DNA from: Amycolatopsis thailandensis
GTDB taxonomy: Bacteria; Actinomycetota; Actinomycetes; Mycobacteriales; Pseudonocardiaceae
Reading direction: 5' to 3'
Length of the DNA stretch: 64,000 nt
NCBI RefSeq assembly: GCF_002234405.1
Contig: NZ_NMQT01000091.1
Coordinates: 17,283-81,282, forward strand
Shown: positions 50,674 through 58,951 of the stretch, piece by piece
How the letters are laid out: each line of letters begins with the position of its first letter
Position numbering within the stretch: the stretch's first letter is position 1
Position numbers and translations under genes: made by a program
Notes under the pieces: model-generated
Told to the model about the DNA's origin: nothing
The model's database searches: none
What the model saw: only the letters and a program-made list of their open reading frames with translations

Positions 50674-51402
50674 GTGAAGTGCGAGACCTGCCGCGAGGCC
50701 CTGTCGGCCCGGCTCGACGGCGAAACCGAACCCGCTCCGCCCGAGGTGGTCGACCGGCACGTGGCAGGCTGCCCCGCCTGCCGGTCCTGGCTCGCCGGTG
50801 CCGAGCGGCTGCACCGGACGATGCTGCTGCGCCCCGCTCCCCCGGTCCCGGACCTCACCGCCGTCATCCTGGAACGCACCCCCGCCCCGCCGAGCGAGGG
50901 CTGGACGGCCAGGATCGCCCTCGCCGTGGTCGCGATCGCGCAGCTCGGCCTCGCCTTCGCCCAGCTGCTGGGCGTCGAAGACCACACCGCGGGTCACGGC
51001 ACGGAGTCACTGATCGGGCACCTTTCGCACGAAAGCAGCGCGTGGAACCTCGCCGTCGGCGTCGGACTCGGCTGGGCCGCCGTCCGCACGAAGGCGGCGG
51101 CCGGGCAGCTGCCGGCGCTGACCGGTTTCGTCGCGCTGCTCCTGGCCCTGTCCGCGGGCGACCTCGTCACGGGACAGGTCAGCGCCGGTCGCGTGCTCAC
51201 CCACGGCCTGGTCGTCGCGGGACTCCTGTTGCTGTACGTGGTGAACCGACAGCACCGGCTCCGCAACCGCCCCAGCCCGGCGACGACGGCGGACACCTCG
51301 GACGGCTACCCCGTGGAAGCGAGTCACGAAACCGGCGAAGCCCCCGAACGGCCCCGCCAGCACAGGGGGTTCCGGCGCCCGGCGAGCCGTCACGTCGCCT
51401 GA
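50674..51402 (+). CDS. Zinc-finger (zf-HC2) membrane protein, candidate anti-SigC factor
   Basis: 242 residues. The N-terminus carries KCETCREALSARLDGETE and DRHVAGCPACRSWL (CxxC...HxxxCxxC), the zinc anti-sigma signature. Four hydrophobic segments follow (about 80-95, 120-135, 145-165 and 175-195), then a basic tail. It is divergent from sigC, so an anti-sigma role is attractive, but it lacks the single-helix topology of RskA. GTG 50674. Confidence 0.8.
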   Translation: MKCETCREALSARLDGETEPAPPEVVDRHVAGCPACRSWLAGAERLHRTMLLRPAPPVPDLTAVILERTPAPPSEGWTARIALAVVAIAQLGLAFAQLLGVEDHTAGHGTESLIGHLSHESSAWNLAVGVGLGWAAVRTKAAAGQLPALTGFVALLLALSAGDLVTGQVSAGRVLTHGLVVAGLLLLYVVNRQHRLRNRPSPATTADTSDGYPVEASHETGEAPERPRQHRGFRRPASRHVA

Positions 51403-51420
51403 CCGGAACGTTCACCGGCT

Positions 51421-51432
51421 TGGTCTAGACCA
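51421..51432. promoter_or_regulatory. DasR-like operator (dre-type palindrome)
   Basis: TGGTCTAGACCA is a perfect 12-bp palindrome identical to the core of the DasR-responsive element that controls GlcNAc/chitin genes in streptomycetes. It lies 19 bp after the zinc-finger gene and 188 bp before the ROK gene. Confidence 0.6.
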
Positions 51433-51620
51433 TTTCCGGTCACTGGGAGCACGCGCGCGGACACCGGGTGAATCACCGGATTTCGCGCGCGCCCTGCGCG
51501 ATTTGCGACCCGGACACGTTTACTGTCACCGGGAACCATCGAATGTAAACCTTCTTGCCCTTTTCGGGCCGGACCCGGCTAACTTTGGTGGAACACCTTG
51601 TTCGACAGGAGGCGAAGCTC

Positions 51621-52823
51621 GTGGTTGGCGCAGAAAGTCCGCCCGTCGGCACCCCCGCCGGGATGCGGAAGATCAATCAGCGCGCCGTGCTGGACCTCCT
51701 GCGCCGCAGCGGCCCCGCCACGCGGCCGCAAGTCGCCAAGGACACCGGTCTTTCCAAACCCACGGTGAGCCAAGCGTTACTGGCCCTCGAAGCGGCCGGG
51801 CTCGCCAGAGCGACCGGGCACACCTCGACCGGCACCGGCCGGTCCGCCGTCCTCTACGAAGCGGATCCCACCGCCGGTTACGTCCTGGGTGTCGACATCG
51901 GACGCGAGCACCTCCGTGTCGCCGTCTCGGATCTCGGCCACACCGTCGTCGCCCGCCGTGACGAGCGGAACACCTCGCGTTCGGGTACCGCTCTCGTCAG
52001 CGCCGTGGGCGCCCTAGCGGCGGCGACGGTACGCGAAGCGGGGCTGAGCCAGGACGACATCGTCGTGCGCGTCCTCGGCTCGCCCGGTGTCGCGGATCCG
52101 GGCAAACGCTGCTTCCGGCACGCGCCGAACCTGCCCGGCTGGGGCAAGGCGGGCCTGCTCGACGAACTCGAAGGCGTCCTCGGCCCGGATCTGATGGTCG
52201 AGAACGACGCGAACCTCACCGCCGTCGGCGAGTGGGAACGCGGTGCCGCGCGCGGCGCGTCCGTGTTCGGGTGCATCACCATCGGCACCGGCGTCGGCAT
52301 GGGCGTGATGGTCAACGGCCAGGTCTTCCGCGGCGCGACGGGCGCGGCGGGCGAGATCGGCTACCTGCCCTACGGCCAATCGCACGCGGCGGGCGAGGGC
52401 GAAGACGCCCCGCCGGTCCGCGGCCACCTCGAAGAGGCGACGGCGGCGCAGTCCGTCGTCCGCGGCGCGCGCGAACTCGGCCTCGGCACGGCGAAATCGG
52501 CCCGCGAGGTCTTCCGGCTCGCCCGCGACGGTGACGAACTCGCGATGCGCGCGGTCGAAGCGGAGGCGGACAGGCTCGCCTACACCGTGGCTTCGGTGGC
52601 GGCGGTGATCGATCCGGAACTGATCGTGCTCGGCGGCGGTATCGGCACCGCGGCCGATCTGCTGCTCGATCCGATCGACCGCGCCCTGCGTTCGTTCACC
52701 CCGCTCGTCCCGTCGGTCGTCCAGGGCGAACTGGGCGACGACGGCGTGCTGACCGGCGCGATCAGCGTCGGGCTGCGCGCCGCCGAGGGCTTGGTCTTCG
52801 AACGGAAGGTCGGCGCGGCCTAG
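51621..52823 (+). CDS. ROK-family transcriptional regulator
   Basis: 400 residues. N-terminal winged helix (about 15-75; TRPQVAKDTGLSKPTVSQAL), then a ROK kinase fold: VLGVDIGREHLRVAVSDLG, NDANLTAVGEWERGAARG, and CITIGTGVGMGVMVNGQVFR. The usual ROK zinc CxCGxxGC segment is replaced by a stretch including GEGEDAPPVRGHLEE, with no Cys. NagC/XylR-type sugar-responsive repressor. GTG 51621 has GGAGG at 51607-51611. Confidence 0.9.
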   Translation: MVGAESPPVGTPAGMRKINQRAVLDLLRRSGPATRPQVAKDTGLSKPTVSQALLALEAAGLARATGHTSTGTGRSAVLYEADPTAGYVLGVDIGREHLRVAVSDLGHTVVARRDERNTSRSGTALVSAVGALAAATVREAGLSQDDIVVRVLGSPGVADPGKRCFRHAPNLPGWGKAGLLDELEGVLGPDLMVENDANLTAVGEWERGAARGASVFGCITIGTGVGMGVMVNGQVFRGATGAAGEIGYLPYGQSHAAGEGEDAPPVRGHLEEATAAQSVVRGARELGLGTAKSAREVFRLARDGDELAMRAVEAEADRLAYTVASVAAVIDPELIVLGGGIGTAADLLLDPIDRALRSFTPLVPSVVQGELGDDGVLTGAISVGLRAAEGLVFERKVGAA

Positions 52824-52882
52824 ACGCGGTGATTACCTCCGCGGTAATCGACGGCGCCGGGCCCGCGCGGAACGATGAGCCC

Positions 52883-53236
52883 ATGACCACAGCCAAGAAG
52901 ATCGTCGTCGACTGTTTCGAGAACCTGTTCGCACGCAAGGACTTCGCCGCCGCGGGCGCGAACGTGCACCCGGACTTCGTCACCCACAGCCCGGGATTCC
53001 CGTCCGGCCGCGACGCTTTCGTCGAAGCGATGCGGAATTCGCCGATGGTCGGCGCGGACGTTTCCGTCGAACGCGTGATCGCCGACGAAGACCACGTCGT
53101 CGTGCACCTGCACGTGGTCCCGCCGGGCGAGGAACATGGGACCGCCGTCGTCGACATCGTCCGCGTGGAGGACGGGCTCATCGTGGAGCACTGGGACGTC
53201 AAACAGCCGGTGCCGCCCGGCGCGGAAATGTTCTAG
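52883..53236 (+). CDS. SnoaL/NTF2-like protein
   Basis: 117 residues, single NTF2-like cone fold: VVDCFENLFARKDFAAAGAN at the start, FVTHSPGFPSGRDAFVEAMR, and the closing EDGLIVEHWDVKQPVP typical of SnoaL-like ester/ketone enzymes. ATG 52883. It overlaps the end of the convergent thioesterase by 4 bp. Reaction unknown. Confidence 0.87.
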   Translation: MTTAKKIVVDCFENLFARKDFAAAGANVHPDFVTHSPGFPSGRDAFVEAMRNSPMVGADVSVERVIADEDHVVVHLHVVPPGEEHGTAVVDIVRVEDGLIVEHWDVKQPVPPGAEMF

Positions 53237-53739
53237 GGCTTGATGATCAGGCAGGTGCTCGACGCGGTCGCGAACACCTTGCCCTCCGCGTCGCGGATGT
53301 CGCCCTCGGCGAACGCGACGCGCGAGCCGGCCTTCACGATCCAGCCGTGCGCGCGGATCTCCCCCACCGACCCGGAAATGGCGCGCAGGTAGTTCACCTT
53401 CAACTCGACCGAGGTGTACCCGACCCCGGCTGGCAGGGTCGAGTGCACCGCACACGCCACCGCCGAGTCCAGCAGAGTCGCCGCGACGCCGCCGTGCACC
53501 GTGCCGATCGGGTTGTACAGCGACTCGTCCGGCGTCGCGGCCAGCACGACGTCGCCTTCGGTCACGCTCACCCAGCGCATGCCGAAATGCGCCGAGATCG
53601 GCGCCGGCGGGATCCTCCCCTCCGCGATCCCGGTCAGGTAGTCGAGCCCGGACAGCTCGCGGCCGAGCCGGGCGGTGGGCAGCGGATCCTGCCAGGTCAC
53701 GGTTTTCTGCCTGGTCTCCGCGGTGGCGTCGACGGTCAT
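53233..53739 (-). CDS. PaaI-family hotdog thioesterase
   Basis: 168 residues. Hotdog fold with YNPIGTVHGGVAATLLDSAV, carrying the helix-start catalytic residues (G-T-V-H-G-G), and YTSVELKVNYLRAISG. Hydrolyses acyl-CoA thioesters. Divergent from a TetR gene, with two copies of an operator in the gap, so probably repressed by it. Confidence 0.92.
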   Translation of the reverse strand: MTVDATAETRQKTVTWQDPLPTARLGRELSGLDYLTGIAEGRIPPAPISAHFGMRWVSVTEGDVVLAATPDESLYNPIGTVHGGVAATLLDSAVACAVHSTLPAGVGYTSVELKVNYLRAISGSVGEIRAHGWIVKAGSRVAFAEGDIRDAEGKVFATASSTCLIIKP

Positions 53740-53747
53740 ACCTGCCT

Positions 53748-53790
53748 CCTAAGACGATCGTCCTAGACTTTCCTAAGACAGTCGTCCTAG
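53748..53790. promoter_or_regulatory. Two tandem TetR operators
   Basis: CCTAAGACGATCGTCCTAG (53748-53766) and CCTAAGACAGTCGTCCTAG (53772-53790) are 19-bp near-palindromes differing by two bases, 24 bp apart, in the 72-bp gap between thioesterase and TetR starts. They cover both promoters. Confidence 0.8.
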
Positions 53791-53811
53791 TCAAGGACTA
53801 CGCTGAAGCAC

Positions 53812-54390
53812 GTGTCCGACACCACCACCCGTGAGCGCATGATCGAAACCGCGATGACGCTCTTCCGCCGCGAGGGTTACCAGGCGACCTCATGGCGGCG
53901 CCTGGTCGAGCAGGCCGGGACGCCCTGGGGGTCGGCGTATCACCACTTCCCCGGCGGCAAGGAGCAGCTGGCGGTCGCCGCGATCGAACTCGGCACCACC
54001 ATCGTGGCGAAGACGGTCCGCCGCGCCTTCGAGCGCAACGAGACCGTCGAGGACGCCGTGAGCTGGTGGTACCGCAAGGCGGGCGAGGCGCTGGCCGCCG
54101 ACGACTACCGCGGCGGCTGCCCGCTCGCCACAATCACGCTGGAGATGGCGCACGCCTCCCCCGCGATCACCAAAGCGTGCCAGGAGGCCTTCGCCGCCTG
54201 GCATGTGCTGCTGGTGGACCTGCTCACCGGCCACGGCGCCGGGAACGCCGAAGACCTCGCGGCGGCCATCGTGAACAACCTCGAAGGCGCCCTGCTGGTC
54301 AGCCGAATCCGCCGGTCACCCGATCCGCTGGAGCGTGCCGCACGACACGTCGCACTCGTGACCCGCGCGGGCACCGGCGAGCGAGGGTAG
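53812..54390 (+). CDS. TetR-family regulator, LmrA/YxaF type
   Basis: 192 residues. Helix-turn-helix ATSWRRLVEQAGTPWGSAYH followed by HFPGGKEQL, and the YxaF/LmrA C-terminal landmark DYRGGCPLATITLEMA. GTG 53812. Represses the divergent thioesterase and itself, judging by the paired operators. Ends 11 bp before the phosphoglucomutase gene. Confidence 0.92.
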   Translation: MSDTTTRERMIETAMTLFRREGYQATSWRRLVEQAGTPWGSAYHHFPGGKEQLAVAAIELGTTIVAKTVRRAFERNETVEDAVSWWYRKAGEALAADDYRGGCPLATITLEMAHASPAITKACQEAFAAWHVLLVDLLTGHGAGNAEDLAAAIVNNLEGALLVSRIRRSPDPLERAARHVALVTRAGTGERG

Positions 54391-54401
54391 CGTTGCCAGG
54401 C

Positions 54402-55136
54402 ATGATCGGTCTGCCCGACACCATCACGGCCTGCCTCTTCGACCTCGACGGCGTACTGACCGGAACCGCGGCCCAGCACCGCGAAGCGTGGAAGCGCACT
54501 TTCGACGACTTCCTGCGCGCCCGTGACGGCGACTCGTTCTCCCCCTTCACCGACACCGACTACGCGGCCTACGTCGACGGGCGGCCGAGGGCCGACGGCG
54601 TCCGCACGTTCCTCGCCTCCCGCGGGATCGAACTGCCCGAGGGGAAGCCGGACGACGGCATCGACGCCGCCACTGTCAACGGCGTCGGGAACCGCAAGAA
54701 CCAGCTGGTGCTGAAGATCATCGACGACGAGGGCGTCACCCCGTACCCGGGCTCAGTGCGGTACCTGGAGGCGGCGAAGGCCGCCGGGTTGCGGATCGGT
54801 GTCGTCACCTCGTCGGCCAACGGCGCGAAGGTGCTCGACGCCGCCGACCTGACGAAGTTCGTCGAGGCGCGGATCGACGGGATCGTGATCTCCGAGAAGG
54901 GTTTGCGCGGCAAGCCCGCCCCCGATTCGTTCCTCGCCGGCGCCGAGGCGTTCGACGTCGCGCCTGAGAACGCGGCCGTGTTCGAAGACGCGCTCGCGGG
55001 GGTGCGAGCCGGGAAAGAAGGCGGGTTCGGTTACGTGGTCGGGGTGAACCGCGCGCATCAAGCGGGAGAGCTCCTCGAACACGGCGCCGACGTCGTGGTG
55101 GACGACCTCGCCGAACTCCTGGAGGACCGCAAGTGA
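54402..55136 (+). CDS. pgmB: Beta-phosphoglucomutase (HAD superfamily)
   Basis: 244 residues. HAD motif I FDLDGVLTGT with Asp 14 (nucleophile) and Asp 16, a helical cap (about 30-110), motif II VVTSSANG, motif III Lys in GLRGKPAPDSFL, motif IV FEDALAGVRAG. Converts beta-glucose 1-phosphate to glucose 6-phosphate. Its stop overlaps the GH65 GTG by 4 bp, which supports the assignment because GH65 phosphorylases release beta-glucose 1-phosphate. Confidence 0.92.
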   Translation: MIGLPDTITACLFDLDGVLTGTAAQHREAWKRTFDDFLRARDGDSFSPFTDTDYAAYVDGRPRADGVRTFLASRGIELPEGKPDDGIDAATVNGVGNRKNQLVLKIIDDEGVTPYPGSVRYLEAAKAAGLRIGVVTSSANGAKVLDAADLTKFVEARIDGIVISEKGLRGKPAPDSFLAGAEAFDVAPENAAVFEDALAGVRAGKEGGFGYVVGVNRAHQAGELLEHGADVVVDDLAELLEDRK

Positions 55137-57493
55137 CCGAATCGTTTCTCCGCGGCTACGAGGTCTCGCCCTGGGAGCTGCGCTGGCACGGCATGGACGT
55201 CGACGCGTTGCAGCGCACCGAATCGGCGTTCGCGGTGTCCAACGGGCACATCGGCCTGCGCGGCACGCTGGAGGAGGCCGAGCCCCGCGGCCTGCCGGGC
55301 ACCTATCTCAACGGTTTCTACGAGCAGCACGACCTTCCCTACGCGGAAACCGGGTACGGCTACCCGGAAGAGGGCCAGACCGTCGTCAACGTGACCGACG
55401 GCAAGGTCATCCGGCTGCTGGTCGAGGACGAACCGCTCGACATGCGGTACGGGCAGGCGACCGACCACGACCGCGTGCTCGACTTCCGGAAGGGCACCCT
55501 CGCGCGCGACACCGTGTGGTCTTCGCCGACCGGGCGCCGTGTCCGGGTGAAGACCGAGCGCCTGGTCTCCTTCACCCAGCGCGCCGTCGCCGCGATCCGG
55601 TACGAGGTCGAACCGCTCGACGACGAACTCCAGCTGGTGGTGCAGTCGGATCTGCTGGCGAACGAACCGGTCGAGTCCGACACCCGTGATCCGCGGGTCG
55701 CGGCGGCGCTGGAGTCACCGCTGATCGGGGAATACCACCACGCGGAGGAGTACCACGCCGTACTGGTGCACCAGACCCGCAAATCCGGGTTGCGGATGGC
55801 CGCCGCGATGGACCACAAGATCGACGTCTCCGATGGCGTCCGCACGCATATCGAGGCCGAGGAGGATCTGGCCCGGCTCACCATCGCCGTCGACGTGCCG
55901 AAGGGCGGACGGCTGCGGATCACGAAGTTCCTCGCCTACGGCTGGTCCGCGCAACGTTCGGTGCCCGCCGTCCGCGCCCAGGTCGAGGCCGCGCTCGCCG
56001 GGGCACGGCAGACCGGCTGGAAGGGCCTGCTCGCCGAGCAGAAGGAGTTCCTCGACGACTTCTGGCAGACCTCGGACATCGAGATCGACGGCGACCCGGA
56101 ACTCCAGCAGGCGGTGCGGTTCTCACTATTCCACCTGTTGCAGGCCGGAGCCCGCGGCGAGACGAGGGCCTTGGCGGGCAAGGGATTGACCGGCCCCGGC
56201 TACGACGGGCACGCTTTCTGGGACACCGAGACCTTCGTCCTGCCCGTGCTCACCTACAGCATGCCGGACGCCGCGAGGGACGCGCTGCGCTGGCGTCACT
56301 CCACTTTGGACAAGGCGCGGGAAAGGGCGACCCAGCTGGGTTTACGCGGCGCGGCGTTCCCCTGGCGGTCCATCAACGGCGCGGAATGCTCGGCGTACTG
56401 GCCGGCGGGCACGGCGGCGTTCCACGTCAGCGCGGACATCTCCGACGCCGTCGTGCGCTATCTCAACGCCACCGGCGACGACGAGTTCATGCGGACCTGC
56501 GGGGCGGAACTGCTCCTCGAAACCGCGCGGATGTGGTTGTCACTGGGCCATTTCGACCGGCGGGGCCGGTTCCGGATCGACGGGGTCACCGGGCCGGACG
56601 AGTACTCCGCGGTGGCGGACAACAACGTCTACACGAACCTCATGGCGCGCCGGAACCTGTTCTACGCCGCCGAAATCGTCGGCCAGCACGACGACGTGGC
56701 CCGGCGGTTCGAGGTCGGCGAGGACGAGGTCGCGCTGTGGCGCAAAGCGGCCGACGCGATGCTGGTGCCCTACGACGAGGAGCTCGGCGTCCACCCGCAG
56801 TCCGAAGGTTTCCTGGAACACGACGAGTGGGATTTCGAGGCCACGGACCCGGATTTCTACCCGCTGTTGCTGAACTTCCCGTACTTCGACCTCTACCGCA
56901 AACAGGTGGTGAAGCAGGCGGACCTGGTGCTCGCGCTGCATCTGTGCGGGGATTCCTTCACCCCGGAGGAAAAGGCGCGCGACTTCGCCTACTACGAGGC
57001 TCGGACGGTGCGGGATTCCTCGCTCTCGGCGGGCACTCAGGCCGTGGTGGCGGCGGAGGTCGGGCATCTCGAACTGGCTTACGACTACCTCGCCGAGGCG
57101 GCGCTCACCGACCTGCACGACGTGCACAACAACGTCCGCAACGGCCTGCACCTGGCCTCGCTGGCGGGCGCGTGGCAGGGCACCGTCGCCGGGTTCGGCG
57201 GGCTGCGCGACCATGGCGGGCGGCTGACCTTCGCGCCGCGCCTGCCGCCGCAGCTGCGGCGGATCGCGTTCCGGCTGACCTTCCGCGGCACCCGGTTCCA
57301 GGTCGAGATCGACAGCGAAGGCGCGACGTATCACGTGATCACCGGGGAACCGCTGGAACTGGCGCACCACGGCGAGACCTTCACCGTGAACTCCGAACGG
57401 GTGCGGCTGCCGATCCCGGCGGTGGATCCGGGTCCGGCCCCGGTGCAGCCCCAGGGCCGCGCTCCGGTGCGGCGACGGCCGAAGGGCGCCTGA
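55133..57493 (+). CDS. Glycoside hydrolase family 65 disaccharide phosphorylase
   Basis: 786 residues. N-terminal beta-sandwich (about 1-260), linker, alpha/alpha-barrel (about 320-700) and small C-terminal beta domain. VTGPDEYSAVADNNVYTN carries the general acid Glu 490. HAFWDTETFVLPVLTY and YWPAGTAAFHVSADI line the sugar and phosphate sites. Cleaves maltose, trehalose, kojibiose or similar with inorganic phosphate; which one is not clear. Translationally coupled to pgmB. The last 25 residues are a Pro/Arg tail. Confidence 0.92.
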   Translation: MTESFLRGYEVSPWELRWHGMDVDALQRTESAFAVSNGHIGLRGTLEEAEPRGLPGTYLNGFYEQHDLPYAETGYGYPEEGQTVVNVTDGKVIRLLVEDEPLDMRYGQATDHDRVLDFRKGTLARDTVWSSPTGRRVRVKTERLVSFTQRAVAAIRYEVEPLDDELQLVVQSDLLANEPVESDTRDPRVAAALESPLIGEYHHAEEYHAVLVHQTRKSGLRMAAAMDHKIDVSDGVRTHIEAEEDLARLTIAVDVPKGGRLRITKFLAYGWSAQRSVPAVRAQVEAALAGARQTGWKGLLAEQKEFLDDFWQTSDIEIDGDPELQQAVRFSLFHLLQAGARGETRALAGKGLTGPGYDGHAFWDTETFVLPVLTYSMPDAARDALRWRHSTLDKARERATQLGLRGAAFPWRSINGAECSAYWPAGTAAFHVSADISDAVVRYLNATGDDEFMRTCGAELLLETARMWLSLGHFDRRGRFRIDGVTGPDEYSAVADNNVYTNLMARRNLFYAAEIVGQHDDVARRFEVGEDEVALWRKAADAMLVPYDEELGVHPQSEGFLEHDEWDFEATDPDFYPLLLNFPYFDLYRKQVVKQADLVLALHLCGDSFTPEEKARDFAYYEARTVRDSSLSAGTQAVVAAEVGHLELAYDYLAEAALTDLHDVHNNVRNGLHLASLAGAWQGTVAGFGGLRDHGGRLTFAPRLPPQLRRIAFRLTFRGTRFQVEIDSEGATYHVITGEPLELAHHGETFTVNSERVRLPIPAVDPGPAPVQPQGRAPVRRRPKGA

Positions 57494-57506
57494 CCGCTCC
57501 GCGAAG

Positions 57507-57561
57507 TGTCATGAGGGGTCCCCATGAGACGAAATCTGTCTCATGGGGACCCCTCATGACA
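57507..57561. terminator. Long palindromic terminator of the pgmB-GH65 operon
   Basis: Perfect 24-bp arms at 57507-57530 (starting TGTCATGAGGGGTCCCC) and 57538-57561 with a 7-nt loop GAAATCT, 13 bp after the GH65 stop. Within each arm GGGGTCCCC is itself nearly self-complementary. Confidence 0.78.
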
Positions 57562-57573
57562 CGCGCGGCAAGC

Positions 57574-57753
57574 TCAGTCCGGCGGTTCGACCGGCACTTC
57601 CCCGCTGCCCGGGACGCCGTCGACCTCCTCGGTACCGTGCGGGCCGAGGTCACGGTTGGGCGCGCTCGGCACGTCGGTCTTCGGCTGGATCCCGCGAAGG
57701 TCGTCGAGGTCTTCTTCTTCGTCCTGCCCGAAGCTCTTCTTGCTTTCCCTCAT
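57574..57753 (-). CDS. Small acidic disordered protein
   Basis: 59 residues starting MRESKKSFGQDEEEDLDDLR and ending in a Pro/Glu/Gly tail (GSGEVPVEPPD). Low complexity, no helix or motif recognised. Codon use is good. GTG 57774 is an alternative start. It lies 39 bp downstream of the Ppx/GppA gene and is probably in its transcript. Confidence 0.55.
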   Translation of the reverse strand: MRESKKSFGQDEEEDLDDLRGIQPKTDVPSAPNRDLGPHGTEEVDGVPGSGEVPVEPPD

Positions 57754-57792
57754 ATGTCCGGGGTACCCGCTCACGGCCGGATACGCCAGTTT

Positions 57793-58758
57793 TCAGGCGG
57801 CTTTCGCCGGTTTGCCGTCCAGCGTGACCAGGCCGTCGAGCATGCCGAGCAGCAAACCGTCCCTGGTGGACCACGGGCAGATGGCGACCTGGCCGCCGGA
57901 AAGCGTCAGCAGCGCCTCGGCGACGATCGCGCCCGCGAGCGCCTGGTGCGAACGCTGCCGCGAGATACCCGGCAGTTCGGCACGGCTCTTCGCCGGCAGT
58001 TTCGCCAGCCGCGGGATCCACGACCGGAGGTCGTCCAGGTGCAGTTCCCGTGACCGGGACGGCCGGTCCCCGGCGAGCCGGGCGAGTTGCCGCAGCACCT
58101 TGGAGCAGCCGACGGCGCGGTGGTCGCGGATCTGCGGCAGGACGTCCTGCATCGCGTCGCGGACCTCGTCGAGCACGTGCTCCCGCATCGCCCGCACGAC
58201 CTTGGGTGACGGGCACTCGGTGGCGAACCAGTCGCGCGTCAGCGAGCGGGCACCGAGCGGCAGCGAATGCGCGAACCCGGCCTCCTCGGCTTTTCCGGCG
58301 GCGAGCTCGACCGTCCCGCCGCCGATGTCGAGCACCAGCAGCCCCCCGGCCGAAGCGCCGTACCACCGGCGCGCGCCGACATAGGCCAGTTCGGCCTCGC
58401 GGCGGCCCGTGAGGAACCGAAGTTCGACCCCGGTGGACTTCGCGACGTCGCAGACCACCTGCTTCACGTTGGTCGCGTCGCGGATCGACGAGGTGGCGAG
58501 CGGGTACACGTCCTCGACGCCGTGTTTGGCGGCCATGGTCATCCCCGCCTCGACGGCGGAAGAGACCGCGTCGATGCCGCGCCGGGTCAGCTTTCCGTCA
58601 TCGTCGAGTTCCCGGTCGAGCCGCAGTCGCGTCTGGTGGCTCAGCACGGGTTCGAGCGGCGAACCGCCCTTGGCCAGAACCACCAGCCGTGCACTGAACG
58701 ACCCGACGTCCAAGACCGCGGCGGACGGCTCGCCGATCTGCTTGCGCACGCGAGGCAC
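57793..58758 (-). CDS. Ppx/GppA-family phosphatase
   Basis: 321 residues. Actin-like ATPase fold: phosphate-1 loop AVLDVGSFSARLVVLAKGG, second loop GGLLVLDIGGGTVELAAG, and PLGARSLTRDWFATECPS. Exopolyphosphatase or pppGpp phosphohydrolase; the short form lacks the C-terminal HD domain, like actinobacterial Ppx1/2 proteins. GTG 58758. Confidence 0.9.
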   Translation of the reverse strand: MPRVRKQIGEPSAAVLDVGSFSARLVVLAKGGSPLEPVLSHQTRLRLDRELDDDGKLTRRGIDAVSSAVEAGMTMAAKHGVEDVYPLATSSIRDATNVKQVVCDVAKSTGVELRFLTGRREAELAYVGARRWYGASAGGLLVLDIGGGTVELAAGKAEEAGFAHSLPLGARSLTRDWFATECPSPKVVRAMREHVLDEVRDAMQDVLPQIRDHRAVGCSKVLRQLARLAGDRPSRSRELHLDDLRSWIPRLAKLPAKSRAELPGISRQRSHQALAGAIVAEALLTLSGGQVAICPWSTRDGLLLGMLDGLVTLDGKPAKAA

Positions 58759-58951
58759 CTCACCTTCGTCGCGAACGTATTCCCCCGAGGTCTCGCTTTC
58801 ACTCCTGATAATGGCGGATTTTCCGCCCGTTCAGGCGTGGTTTACGTTCCCTTTCCACCGGGAGGCCGTTTTTTGACCACGAAGGGGGTACACCGGCGCA
58901 GGTCAAGTATACCGTATCGATACAGGTGGGAGGTTCGACTCCCTCAGAACG

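Noticed and set aside
58928..58943. tRNA T-arm-like sequence (GGGAGGTTCGACTCCC)
   Set aside because: The stem closes only with a 6-nt loop, and no acceptor, D-arm or anticodon arm lies upstream. It sits 8 bp beyond the LLM stop on the minus strand and is better read as a weak terminator.
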